A DNA stretch of 50,253 nt from positions 1-50,253 of the IMG/VR virus record IMGVR_UViG_3300025000_000149, one strand, 5' to 3'. Source of the DNA: a virus. The translations under genes were made by a program, and so were the position numbers. The notes under the pieces were generated by a model. It ran no database searches and was not told where the DNA came from. It saw only the letters and a list, made by a program, of their open reading frames with translations. Below, one piece after another: positions 36,593-44,318 of this stretch (positions are counted from its first letter, which is position 1; every line of letters begins with the position of its first letter).

Positions 36593-36917
36593 AAACTTTT
36601 AATCCTTTCTTAGTTGCTGTATCAATCATATGTTTAGTACCTCTACTTTTACCATCCCATATTGCTATAAGAGCGTCCGCTACTTCCGCCATTTGATTAT
36701 TTCTTATAGGACCAGCTTTATTACCATATAAATCCCAATTAGCAGGAAATATCTCACAAGGAATTTTATTTCGCTCTGCCCATAATTCACCAAGTTTATC
36801 TACACCCCTAGCATGACCACTAATGACAACCGCAGGAGTCCAACCACATCTTTGTGTAGCCCTTATAATATGAGCATATTCAGTAACTTCTCGACCACCA
36901 GCAATTATAGTTCTCAT
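36570..36917 (-). CDS. SLOG-superfamily (YspA-like) protein
   Basis: This 115-residue protein begins with IIAGGREVTEY and has SGHARGVDKLGELWAERN and PIRNNQMAEVADALIAIWDG. These are the hallmarks of the small DprA/YspA-like SLOG domain, which binds nucleotides or nucleotide derivatives. GGGAGG precedes the ATG. Possible roles are nucleotide sensing or recombination support; none is shown. Confidence 0.78.
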   Translation of the reverse strand: MRTIIAGGREVTEYAHIIRATQRCGWTPAVVISGHARGVDKLGELWAERNKIPCEIFPANWDLYGNKAGPIRNNQMAEVADALIAIWDGKSRGTKHMIDTATKKGLKVYVHLLNK

Positions 36918-37132
36918 ATATACCTCCCTCGCATAGCAGCTTTGTATCCAGAATGGTATTCATTTAGACAACCCTTACTTATACACCACCTAGTAAAATC
37001 ATTTCGCAAAGTTACTAAACCACAATGTTTACAAACTAGCTGTGGTATCCCTTTATAAAGCTTAACAAAATTATGTGGTTCATACTCATACTTTACAACA
37101 AAGTCGGATGGTCCTTGATAAGTTACCCACAT
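36914..37132 (-). CDS. 72-residue zinc-finger protein, unknown
   Basis: The protein has LVCKHCGLVTL and WCISKGCLNEYH, a four-cysteine zinc-ribbon pattern, inside a fold with an N-terminal beta strand. GGAGAG precedes the ATG and its end overlaps the SLOG start by 4 bases. Confidence 0.65.
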   Translation of the reverse strand: MWVTYQGPSDFVVKYEYEPHNFVKLYKGIPQLVCKHCGLVTLRNDFTRWCISKGCLNEYHSGYKAAMRGRYI

Positions 37133-37315
37133 CTAACTCTCCGCGATTTCAATAATAGAACCACCCTCACTTACATATTCAACAGCTTCTTCCTTAGTGT
37201 TAAAGGCGAGTAAAACACCTACACAACCATCTGCCATACTAGAGAATGGTATTTTAACTTCTTTACCTAAAATAATAACTGTTGCATCCTTCTTTAAACT
37301 AAGTGTTAACCACAT
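37133..37315 (-). CDS. 60-residue protein, unknown
   Basis: ATG 37315 (MWLTLSLKKDATVIIL) is chosen because GGGGTG lies 5 bases upstream. The sequence alternates beta and helix and ends GGSIIEIAES. It lies just downstream of the helicase gene. Not recognised. Confidence 0.55.
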   Translation of the reverse strand: MWLTLSLKKDATVIILGKEVKIPFSSMADGCVGVLLAFNTKEEAVEYVSEGGSIIEIAES

Positions 37316-37353
37316 AATCACCCCTGATTCTACGCCTTGCTTGAATTTGGGCT

Positions 37354-40300
37354 TTAGCCCATGTCTGAATACCGCGCCCTCTCCGGGTTTATTAATACTG
37401 CATGCTTACCATGCTTACCACTAATCTTATTCTTGGCAAGACGAATATATCTTATATTTTCCTCACCATCAGCACTATTACAACCTATACCAATAATTAA
37501 ATCCATTTCTCCCGGTTTACCTGTATTATGGGTTACAATGTAATTTTCTAGCATATATAAACCATCACCATCTAAGGTAAAACCAGCATACTCACCCATA
37601 CCTACACTTTCAATTTCCATTGGAGACGTTGTTACCTGCGTCTTTGCACAAAAAGTTGTTTGCTTTCTAGTAATCTTTGTAGGTATTTTACTTATGTCAC
37701 CTGATATATATACGTAATAGTATGGTACCTCTTTAATATATTTTATTGCATAGCTAGCATACAAACCAAGCGACCTGCATAACTCAATTAAATCTAAGCA
37801 TATATTAATATACTTAGTTGCAACTTCAAAGTACTGATGTGTTTTAGTACTTAAAAGACAACCATCTGTATCTATAAGACCCGCTAAAAATTTCTGTCTG
37901 TCCCAAATTGAGGTTGTAAGTACCCATTTAGGTATATGTTTATTATTAATAAGATTAAGTTTCTGCAATTCCTTTAAAACTGGATTATTACCATTTACTT
38001 TACCACAAGAAATGTGCAGAGTTTTGTATGTAGGGGAATAATCTTCTGTAATCTTCATACCAAATTTAGAAGCTACTTTCTGTACATATTCCTCTATTTC
38101 TTTATCTGCTGTTGTGATAGAAGAACTTCTTGAGGAACCATCACCTAGCCACATACCTATAAAATATGGGTCTAGTATAGATAACCAATCATTATTATAC
38201 TGAATACTATCTGTATAATATCCTTTATGTCTATATCTAACTGTGGGAGATAATGCTAACCAATCATGCAGAGATTTATTAATCACTTGTTTATTTTTTA
38301 TAAAGGTAGAATAGTTACCAGACATTTTAGTAGATAATATATGATTATCATTACATATAAAACTATCTCCTGTTTTAACCATAGATACTTTCCACATCTT
38401 AGATATACCTTTATCTGTAGAGATTACATTTCTAGGGGTACTATCTACACCCATTACTTGATCACCTATTTTAATATTTTCTATACACTTTAAAGAACCA
38501 TCATACATACGAACCTTAGTACCAATAGCAAGACATTTTGAGAAATCCATCCAATCCATAGTAAGCCATTTCTTACCCTCTGCTTCGCCACTAGCTTGAC
38601 CAACAGTAATAATAGGTATATCTAATTCTTTTGCGAGTTCCCTAAACTTTACGTAGAGAACTTTAAGCCGTTCTGTTGTAGAATAATCAGAAGCACCTTT
38701 AAATGTTACTTTATCTCCTTGATCTACTACTAGAAACTTAGGTTTATAGTCACGGCATATTTGTTGTATCTGCTCAAATGTAATTGTTGCGGAGTCTACA
38801 ATCTTAATCTTTGTTCCCCACTTGGGGAGGAATACCGATAAGGCAGAATCTATCTTAGCAAGTATTTCTTCCTTTGTGGCCTTAAGAGCCGCTTGCATTG
38901 TCCTAAACTTTACTTTCTTTCCTGCCTCTTCATTATTAATCCAGATACCATATTCACCCTCTTCTAGTTGTTCTGCAAAGAAGGTAAGTTCAGAGGCTAG
39001 GAAGGTTGTTTTTCCCGTATTTCCCACCACAGCAGTAGCCAACCCCCTACGTACAAGAAGCATACCAGTACTTACAGAAAAACAATAAACCATACCAGAA
39101 TAAGATGATTTCTCCTTAATAATACATTGTCCATCTACAGGTTGATAATTAGTCCTAATACTTAAGGAATATACATCATTATAACTTTCTTTCCTATTAT
39201 CTTGCTTAATACTAATAAAACAATTATAACCAGCAAGAGAAGCAACGGCACTAACTATATCTGCTACAGCACCATTTGTTGTATCATATTTATAGCGTTT
39301 ACTTGTTCTTCGTGTAGCATCCCAATAGGATAACTCCTCTATAAAATCTTGGGCGTATGCAGTAGATACCTCTTCTAAATCTAACCAGTTAAAATCTTTA
39401 CTAAGGGGTTTTTTAGTCTTTACATAAAAACCTATATTATCCCTATTACCATCTTTATAAGTTGTGTACTCATATTGTAATTCAGCAAGAATACCTTTAA
39501 GACGATCTATCTTACATTGTTTCTTAAAACTAAAGGTGTAACCATACTCCTTATAATTTCGTGTATGACCATCTGCTTGATAAGCAATTTGTAAAGCATC
39601 AAAGGCTGTAAAAACTTTACTACCTTTACCATAACCTGCTATGTGATGCTTAACTCCTTGAAAGTATTTAATATCTCTAGCAGCTTTCTTTTGAAGACCA
39701 TTACCATCAAATTCATAAACCATTTGATGCCCACCTGATACACAAAGATTAACTCTACCTAAAGTATCATGAATATTATACATTTCAATTTCTTCGTGAG
39801 CCTCTATATGGGAAGGTTTCTCAAAATGAATACCACGATTTTTATCTACACAAGCAATTTTATCTTTATAAGTTATTTGATTTACATATCGCCAACCATT
39901 AGGGGTTAAGACTTCTGTATCAGGGGTAAAACATTCTGGTCGAGCAAAGATGTGTGTAAGGGTACTACCACCAAGAGGACCAACATCATCGTTAAGGCAT
40001 TGTAGCCGCCACTTAAAACCTTTACCCTCGCTTTCCTCAGTGAGAAGTTCTCGCATATCAATATCTAAGAATGGACTCTCTTTATCCTCTCTACTAATAA
40101 CTTCTTGGTAGGTTAAAAGTTTTGCCTCTATTTCACCCAACTTACCATAACTACGTGTTAAGAGAGCATCTTGAGTAATATTAGATATAGCACGATAAGT
40201 ATCATTTTCTATAAGTTTATGAACGTAATTCTTAATCGTATCAGAAGAGAGACACATACTATAAATAGAATCAATATAAATATCAAAGGCCGCAGTACCT

Positions 40301-40521
40301 CTTAATTGTGGGTAATTAGTAGAGAAGTATAGTTTTAAATCATCCTCGCTAATATAAGTGTGGTTTGGTGATTCTTGATAATAAGCATCTATAGCCTCAT
40401 ACAATGTTTTTAAATCTCTTGATGTAATATATTTTTGAACTATACTAAAGTACTTATCATAGTAACCACGGTTCTTAACTAAGAGCCGTAGGATTTCCAT
40501 TTCATTTGTAGACTCTTCCAT
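37354..40521 (-). CDS. Replicative helicase (DnaB/gp4-type) with two inteins
   Basis: The 1055-residue precursor contains 413 residues of helicase (1-196, 502-662, 1000-1055) and two inteins. The spliced protein shows a P-loop ARPETGKTT, Walker B KFLVVDQGD (near 596-603), the VGQASG glutamine sensor and an arginine-finger region near RYIRLAKNK, all as in RecA-fold ring helicases. The N-terminal 180 residues are helical and lack a primase zinc motif, so priming must come from another gene. Intein 1 interrupts the P-loop, so no ATPase activity is possible before splicing. It starts 2 bases after gene 40524-40700. Confidence 0.85.
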   Translation of the reverse strand: MEESTNEMEILRLLVKNRGYYDKYFSIVQKYITSRDLKTLYEAIDAYYQESPNHTYISEDDLKLYFSTNYPQLRGTAAFDIYIDSIYSMCLSSDTIKNYVHKLIENDTYRAISNITQDALLTRSYGKLGEIEAKLLTYQEVISREDKESPFLDIDMRELLTEESEGKGFKWRLQCLNDDVGPLGGSTLTHIFARPECFTPDTEVLTPNGWRYVNQITYKDKIACVDKNRGIHFEKPSHIEAHEEIEMYNIHDTLGRVNLCVSGGHQMVYEFDGNGLQKKAARDIKYFQGVKHHIAGYGKGSKVFTAFDALQIAYQADGHTRNYKEYGYTFSFKKQCKIDRLKGILAELQYEYTTYKDGNRDNIGFYVKTKKPLSKDFNWLDLEEVSTAYAQDFIEELSYWDATRRTSKRYKYDTTNGAVADIVSAVASLAGYNCFISIKQDNRKESYNDVYSLSIRTNYQPVDGQCIIKEKSSYSGMVYCFSVSTGMLLVRRGLATAVVGNTGKTTFLASELTFFAEQLEEGEYGIWINNEEAGKKVKFRTMQAALKATKEEILAKIDSALSVFLPKWGTKIKIVDSATITFEQIQQICRDYKPKFLVVDQGDKVTFKGASDYSTTERLKVLYVKFRELAKELDIPIITVGQASGEAEGKKWLTMDWMDFSKCLAIGTKVRMYDGSLKCIENIKIGDQVMGVDSTPRNVISTDKGISKMWKVSMVKTGDSFICNDNHILSTKMSGNYSTFIKNKQVINKSLHDWLALSPTVRYRHKGYYTDSIQYNNDWLSILDPYFIGMWLGDGSSRSSSITTADKEIEEYVQKVASKFGMKITEDYSPTYKTLHISCGKVNGNNPVLKELQKLNLINNKHIPKWVLTTSIWDRQKFLAGLIDTDGCLLSTKTHQYFEVATKYINICLDLIELCRSLGLYASYAIKYIKEVPYYYVYISGDISKIPTKITRKQTTFCAKTQVTTSPMEIESVGMGEYAGFTLDGDGLYMLENYIVTHNTGKPGEMDLIIGIGCNSADGEENIRYIRLAKNKISGKHGKHAVLINPERARYSDMG
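37525..38535 (-). mobile_element. Intein 2 in the helicase, LAGLIDADG endonuclease type
   Basis: Residues 663-999 (337 residues). It starts at C663 (CLAIGTKVRMYDG), has the splicing block with H727 (ICNDNHIL), two LAGLIDADG-like motifs (FIGMWLGDGSS and FLAGLIDTDGC) and ends VTHN with the usual penultimate His and final Asn, followed by Thr as the +1 nucleophile. All residues for splicing and homing look intact. Confidence 0.88.
39019..39933 (-). mobile_element. Intein 1 in the helicase P-loop, degenerate endonuclease
   Basis: Residues 197-501 (305 residues). It starts at C197 (CFTPDTEVLTPNGW), with a block B-like histidine (CVSGGHQM, H265), and ends AVVGN followed by Thr. The penultimate residue is Gly instead of His, which is rarer but known in functional inteins. 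The centre has one recognisable LAGLIDADG-like motif (IAYQADGH) and a degenerate second one (LSYWDATRR), so homing activity may be lost. Confidence 0.82.
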
Positions 40522-40523
40522 AT

Positions 40524-40700
40524 TTAAAGTATCCTTGCCTCACCTTTATATTGAAGACCTTTTATTTGCTTTACTTGAATACCTACTTTCTCACCAAAGT
40601 AATTAGTAGTTTCCCGTAGGATGAAAACCGCTTCCTCCTCCGAAGAAGCGGCAACAAGAAGTTTAAAAATAGATTCTCTATAAGCATTAAGTAACGTCAT
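40524..40700 (-). CDS. 58-residue protein, unknown
   Basis: The start overlaps the stop of the HNH gene as TAATG and the stop lies just before the helicase start. The protein MTLLNAYRESIFKLLVAASS... is a helix followed by beta strands. The tight fit between two genes supports it. Not recognised. Confidence 0.55.
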   Translation of the reverse strand: MTLLNAYRESIFKLLVAASSEEEAVFILRETTNYFGEKVGIQVKQIKGLQYKGEARIL

Positions 40701-40942
40701 TAAGAGCCTTTCGTTCTACCACCTTTGTGATGGGTAGGGTCGATTTTATTGTGGCCTGCTTTTGTTGTTACCTCAAGATTTCCACCACTATTACTAGCAG
40801 GATTACCATCTTTGTGGTGGACAATTTCATCACTTCTAAGTCGTCTACCAAGTTTCTTTTCCATCTTATATCTGTGTTCATACACATAACCCCTTCCTTT
40901 AATCCAGATCATACGATGCCCACTTTCCATTTTCTTACTCAT
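40700..40942 (-). CDS. Small HNH endonuclease
   Basis: This 80-residue protein has HRYKMEKKLGRRLRSDEIVHHKDGNPASN then NLEVTT..H-type residues: the HNH_3-like core with the two His and Asn of the metal site. GGAGGG precedes the ATG. Free-standing HNH enzymes of this size act as homing endonucleases. It sits two genes from a helicase carrying two inteins. Confidence 0.8.
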   Translation of the reverse strand: MSKKMESGHRMIWIKGRGYVYEHRYKMEKKLGRRLRSDEIVHHKDGNPASNSGGNLEVTTKAGHNKIDPTHHKGGRTKGS

Positions 40943-40988
40943 CTCATTACCCTCCCTCTATAGGTATGTGGTCTATTCTCTTGGATTG

Positions 40989-41261
40989 TTACCCATCTAC
41001 AAGTTTTGATTTATCCTGTGGAAGATAATCTTCAAGATTACTTTTCAGAGGAGTCTTTTGTGTTTCTTCATAAATAAGTAGATCAAGATAATGCTTTGCC
41101 TTCTTTAAATCCTCAATGCGTTTACCTTTTTCTCTACAGACGTATTTAATTATATTACCCTCAATAAAACCAAGACCATTCACATAAGAGAAATAAGCAG
41201 GTTGTATCTTCTTGGATTTATAGTGATTACCACCGATCTGTTCTTCCCATGGGCTAACCAT
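40989..41261 (-). CDS. DUF3310-family protein
   Basis: This 90-residue protein has GGNHYKSKKIQPAYF and GNIIKYVCREKGKRIEDLKKAKHYL, the signature of DUF3310, found in many phages and in part of T7 gp1.7. Some members are linked to nucleotide metabolism. It overlaps the exonuclease gene by 8 bases. Confidence 0.85.
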   Translation of the reverse strand: MVSPWEEQIGGNHYKSKKIQPAYFSYVNGLGFIEGNIIKYVCREKGKRIEDLKKAKHYLDLLIYEETQKTPLKSNLEDYLPQDKSKLVDG

Positions 41262-42126
41262 TAATATTTACCTCCTTAAGATAATCTTGATATATACTAC
41301 ACTTACTATTACAAGAGCAGTAATCAATACAACGAGTAGGTTGCCCTTTACGTTCTACTAAGTATTGTTTATCATCTTGTGCTTGATCCATGAAACATAC
41401 TGCATCATCTTCTTCAGAAAAAAGTCGTACCGCACTCTTTCGCCCTTCTTTCATTACTGCCCACGTAGAATCACGTACCCACATTTCTTCTTTAGTACAC
41501 TCAATAAGGTCTTCATCGCTTAATGTTTCACAAGCTATAAGCATCATAACCCGCTCGTCAATAAACTCTAAACATTGCTCGTCAGACCAAAGTTCAATAG
41601 GTACTACAATAAAAGGTGTCTTAGGGTAATCAGCTTGTGCCCTCGCCTTGTTTCTATCCCAATCCCGTAGAAAGGCTGCAATATGTAAGCGATTAACCTC
41701 TATTCCATTCTGACGAAGAATATAACCATAAAGGTTAAGCTGCTCAGTCCAACCCTTTATTTTACTCTTATAAACAATACTATATGCTGATGTTACCTTA
41801 TAATCTGTAATTGTACCGTGATTATAAGCATCAATCATACCACCAATAGTACGTTCTCTGTGAGTGATATAATATCGTTGTTCGGCAAAATCACCATCGG
41901 ATGCATGTGTTTCCATAAGGTGATGGACTGCTGAACCAAATACCGACCAAATAGAATCCATCGCATCTTCAACTAACTCAGCATCATAACGTCTTTGAAG
42001 GTGAACTATACGAGGGGAATTAATAAGTTCTGTTACGGAATAACCATCTTTACCACGTTTATAATTATCTTTAATTATTACTTTAAGAATTGCATCAGGG
42101 AGGTTATAATTATTTGTATAAATCAT
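41254..42126 (-). CDS. PD-(D/E)XK exonuclease, RecB/Cas4-like
   Basis: This 290-residue nuclease shows GSAVHHLME (H69), GGMIDAY (D99), TDYKVTS (D108, K110) and WTEQLNLYGYIL with the Q-x3-Y motif, all as in RecB-type nucleases. A C-terminal cluster, CIDYCSCNSKC, gives four to five cysteines and may hold an iron-sulfur cluster as in Cas4/AddB nucleases. It likely makes 3' tails for recombination or degrades host DNA. AAGGAG precedes the ATG. Confidence 0.82.
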   Translation of the reverse strand: MIYTNNYNLPDAILKVIIKDNYKRGKDGYSVTELINSPRIVHLQRRYDAELVEDAMDSIWSVFGSAVHHLMETHASDGDFAEQRYYITHRERTIGGMIDAYNHGTITDYKVTSAYSIVYKSKIKGWTEQLNLYGYILRQNGIEVNRLHIAAFLRDWDRNKARAQADYPKTPFIVVPIELWSDEQCLEFIDERVMMLIACETLSDEDLIECTKEEMWVRDSTWAVMKEGRKSAVRLFSEEDDAVCFMDQAQDDKQYLVERKGQPTRCIDYCSCNSKCSIYQDYLKEVNING

Positions 42127-42161
42127 GTTTTAAAACACTCCTTAAAATTAAAGTTTATAAG

Positions 42162-42242
42162 TTAAGGTAATCTCCCCAAATCTTTAACAATAGAACCATT
42201 AGTTTGTACTACTCTATATTTATTACGTCTATCTATTATCAT
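42162..42242 (-). CDS. 26-residue basic microprotein
   Basis: GGAGGT lies 8 bases before ATG 42242, which overlaps the previous stop as ATGA. It encodes MIIDRRNKYRVVQTNGSIV and seven more residues. The strong ribosome site and coupling argue for translation, but nothing is known of its role. Confidence 0.5.
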   Translation of the reverse strand: MIIDRRNKYRVVQTNGSIVKDLGRLP

Positions 42243-42469
42243 ATAAGTTTACCTCCACTTAGGTGTAGTTTAACCATTTTAATAATTTCTTCTCCTTCCT
42301 CATTAGGGAGATAACCAACACCCTTGCAATTATAACAAGTAGTTTTATCCATCCAACTTACACGAGCTATTACTTTTCCACTACAGCGACACCATGGACA
42401 CGGATCAGTTAAAAACTTATTCGTGTACTGCTCCGTTGTCAGGCAGTCTATTGTCATATATTTTAACAT
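42239..42469 (-). CDS. 76-residue DnaJ-type zinc-finger protein
   Basis: The protein has CPWCRCSGK and CYNCKGVGY, matching two halves of the DnaJ CxxCxGxG zinc finger. The rest is helical. Its start overlaps the previous gene as TAATG. Probably a small metal-binding adaptor; role unknown. Confidence 0.7.
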   Translation of the reverse strand: MLKYMTIDCLTTEQYTNKFLTDPCPWCRCSGKVIARVSWMDKTTCYNCKGVGYLPNEEGEEIIKMVKLHLSGGKLI

Positions 42470-42771
42470 TAATTAAAACCTCCGGGCATATCTAATTCAG
42501 CTTGTTCTCTAGCCTCATCAAAATAAGCTAAATCACAAGTTTCTTCTAGTACACAATTATTACAATCTTGCTCACACCTTATAAGATCATCAGGGTAATC
42601 CTCAAATTCATGTATTTCTCTATCTTCTTCTAATGTTACAGAACAAGCTACACGAACATCTTTATTACAACCTTTACAAGTATAAACGCTATTTTGATCT
42701 ACAAGATAACAACTCTCACTCTTCTCAATAGTACAAATAAGATTATTACAATTAGGGCAAGTTGCCAACAT
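42469..42771 (-). CDS. 100-residue protein with eight or more Cys, unknown
   Basis: ATG 42771 (MLATCPNCNNLIC) follows GGAGAG. One zinc ribbon is formed by CPNC and CKGC. A second cluster CEQDCNNCVLEETC lies near residue 85 and could bind another metal. The linker is acidic. It overlaps the end of gene 42752-42913 by 20 bases. Confidence 0.65.
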   Translation of the reverse strand: MLATCPNCNNLICTIEKSESCYLVDQNSVYTCKGCNKDVRVACSVTLEEDREIHEFEDYPDDLIRCEQDCNNCVLEETCDLAYFDEAREQAELDMPGGFN

Positions 42772-42913
42772 GATTACACTCTCCACACCGATAACCCCAT
42801 ATAATGAGTCCCGGTTCTTTAATAAAATAATATCTAGGCATTTCAGAAGGTAACATAACTCGTTTACAGGAGGGGCAATAGGTCTTTACATGTGGTGGGT
42901 TTACTTTAAACAT
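42752..42913 (-). CDS. 53-residue zinc-ribbon microprotein
   Basis: AAGGTG precedes ATG 42913. The protein MFKVNPPHVKTYCPSCKRVM... contains CPSC (C13, C16) and CGEC (C43, C46), a complete zinc ribbon. It is the first gene downstream of the tRNA-like gene and a hairpin. Confidence 0.6.
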   Translation of the reverse strand: MFKVNPPHVKTYCPSCKRVMLPSEMPRYYFIKEPGLIIWGYRCGECNHVGNLP

Positions 42914-42937
42914 AAACACCTTCTAGGGTAAGATAAA

Positions 42938-42965
42938 GCCGCACTAAGAAGATTCCTAATGCGGC
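42938..42965. terminator. Hairpin between the tRNA-like gene and the zinc-protein genes
   Basis: GCCGCA (42938-42943) pairs with TGCGGC (42960-42965), with further imperfect pairing inside. On the minus strand the stem is followed by TTTAT, on the plus strand by CTTATTTG. It may terminate or set the 3' end of the upstream minus-strand message and the tRNA. Confidence 0.55.
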
Positions 42966-42975
42966 CTTATTTGTT

Positions 42976-43053
42976 TGGTGGCTCCGATGAGATTTGAACT
43001 CACACTTGTAGGGATTTTAAGTCTCTTACCTCTACCAATTGGGTTACGGAGCT
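42976..43053 (-). tRNA. tRNA-like gene, anticodon UAA (Leu)
   Basis: The minus strand folds as a cloverleaf: an acceptor stem GCTCCG/CGGAGC with encoded CCA, a D arm with GG in the loop, an anticodon stem AGAGA/TCCCT with loop CTTAAAA (anticodon UAA), and a T arm GTGAG/CTCAT with TTCAAAT. Oddities are an A-C mismatch at position 1-72, one mismatch in the anticodon stem, and a short variable loop although Leu tRNAs normally have a long arm. UUA codons are frequent in this phage, so it may boost them. It may alternatively be a decayed tRNA. Confidence 0.7.
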
Positions 43054-43270
43054 ACAATTTAAGAAGTGTTTTAATATTAGATACCATCTCTTGTGCTTTT
43101 AGTGAATCTTTAGTGAGGACTTCTTTTTTAATGGTAAGAGCACTAATTTCAAGGTCTACCTTTACAGCCTTTTCTGCTTGTTCTTTACAGTGAGTAGTAA
43201 GTTTATCAAGCATAGTAATGATAGGAGCAATCAAAGAATCTGTGGTAACAACTGCTTTTGCTTTAAACAT
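43052..43270 (-). CDS. 72-residue helical protein, unknown
   Basis: AAAGGAG precedes the ATG. The protein MFKAKAVVTTDSLIAPIIT... has strong heptads from residue 18 to 70. Its stop codon overlaps the first bases of the tRNA-like gene. Not recognised. Confidence 0.6.
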   Translation of the reverse strand: MFKAKAVVTTDSLIAPIITMLDKLTTHCKEQAEKAVKVDLEISALTIKKEVLTKDSLKAQEMVSNIKTLLKL

Positions 43271-43282
43271 AAGGTAACTCCT

Positions 43283-43459
43283 TTAATTAGGTGTATAATT
43301 AAATTCTAGTTGTGTAGTAGGTACAAAGCGTTGTTCATAATCGTCACAAGTGCCATCTTTATCAATATCAGGTAGATAAAGGAGAATACATTTAAATAAG
43401 TTATTATGAATACAAGTAACTGCACTACAGGTTAAGGGCTTAAAACATTGGCTCATCAT
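43283..43459 (-). CDS. 58-residue cysteine-rich protein
   Basis: The start (MMSQCFKPLTCSAVTC) lies in the end of the SSB-like gene, after GGGGGTG. It has five Cys (including CDDY), with no obvious CxxC finger. It overlaps the SSB-like gene by 20 bases. Not recognised. Confidence 0.5.
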   Translation of the reverse strand: MMSQCFKPLTCSAVTCIHNNLFKCILLYLPDIDKDGTCDDYEQRFVPTTQLEFNYTPN

Positions 43460-44003
43460 CACCCCCACTAGACGGTATAATGGATTCCATACTACAAGCT
43501 ACACTATCATAATCATCACTAAGGGTAACATAAGCCTCAAAGGATTTAGCGAAACGTTTTACCTCTCCAAGCAATTCATCAGGTGTTGCCTTTTTACCAT
43601 ATACACCATTAGCAAGAAGTCCTACAACAAAATTCATTGCAGCAGTATTAGAACTCTGACGACAGATAGACCTTTGTGTATCATCACTCTTAGCACCATA
43701 GGCTTTAGGTGCTGTTGTAGAGGTAACAGCAGATGGCGCTGTTATAGTTGCTCCGCTTGCTACACGAGTAAAACCAACTACATTAAAATAATCTTTACCA
43801 TTAGAAGTATTCTTTTCATACGCTACGTCAACAACATCACCAACATTACAAACAGCTACAGCAGAATAACACTTAGCATGAGTATTAATATTTTCCCATT
43901 TATCCTTACCATCCTTTACGAGCTTAACTTGAATGTTATCAACCTGTTTACCTTTAATCTCCTTCTTGTCTGTTTTCATGTAAGCGATTGTGTACTGTGG
44001 CAT
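43440..44003 (-). CDS. Probable single-stranded DNA-binding protein
   Basis: This 187-residue protein has a beta-rich N-terminal 80 residues suggestive of an OB fold (YTIAYMKTDKKEIKGKQVDN, then VGDVVDVAYEKN), a middle linker of Thr/Ala/Pro, and a short acidic tail ending GGDDEPMF, the common tail by which SSBs recruit partners. A helical segment follows QRSICRQSSNTAAM. It is the first gene after a strong promoter, expected for abundant SSB. No direct homologue is recalled, so the role is inferred. Confidence 0.6.
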   Translation of the reverse strand: MPQYTIAYMKTDKKEIKGKQVDNIQVKLVKDGKDKWENINTHAKCYSAVAVCNVGDVVDVAYEKNTSNGKDYFNVVGFTRVASGATITAPSAVTSTTAPKAYGAKSDDTQRSICRQSSNTAAMNFVVGLLANGVYGKKATPDELLGEVKRFAKSFEAYVTLSDDYDSVACSMESIIPSSGGDDEPMF

Positions 44004-44068
44004 TTGTTACTCCTTTGGGGTTACGCACTACCAAGACTTGCGTAGCACGTCAATTTAATTATACATAT

Positions 44069-44097
44069 ATTATAACATGGCTTGAAGCCTAAGTCAA
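44069..44097 (-). promoter_or_regulatory. Sigma70-type promoter for the SSB-like gene
   Basis: On the minus strand TTGACT (44097-44092) is followed by a 17-base spacer and a perfect TATAAT (44074-44069). The spacer contains GGCTTCAAGCC, a perfect 5-bp inverted repeat around one base, a possible operator. The leader before ATG 44003 is about 60 bases and includes an ACGCA/TGCGT hairpin. It is the clearest host-type promoter on this strand. Confidence 0.82.
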
Positions 44098-44126
44098 GAC
44101 AAATCTTAACTGTATCTATAAATATA

Positions 44127-44315
44127 TCAAGGATTATAATCACCTTGTTCACCATCACAATAACCCCTACTATATCCTACAATATCCCCATCTACATAAC
44201 CTTCTGCCATACCAGCATTAAAAGCCTTTTCTAAATCATTATAGTTTAAAACTTCTTCATATTTATCAAACTCTCCATAAGTTTGTCTTAACCAAATATC
44301 AAAGGGTGTGTTCAT
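44127..44315 (-). CDS. 62-residue acidic protein, unknown
   Basis: GGAGG lies 9 bases before the ATG. The protein MNTPFDIWLRQTYGEFDK... has a Gly/Asp/Tyr-rich tail. It is the last gene before the promoter at 44069-44097, so it ends the upstream transcript unit. Not recognised. Confidence 0.6.
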   Translation of the reverse strand: MNTPFDIWLRQTYGEFDKYEEVLNYNDLEKAFNAGMAEGYVDGDIVGYSRGYCDGEQGDYNP

Positions 44316-44318
44316 TTA

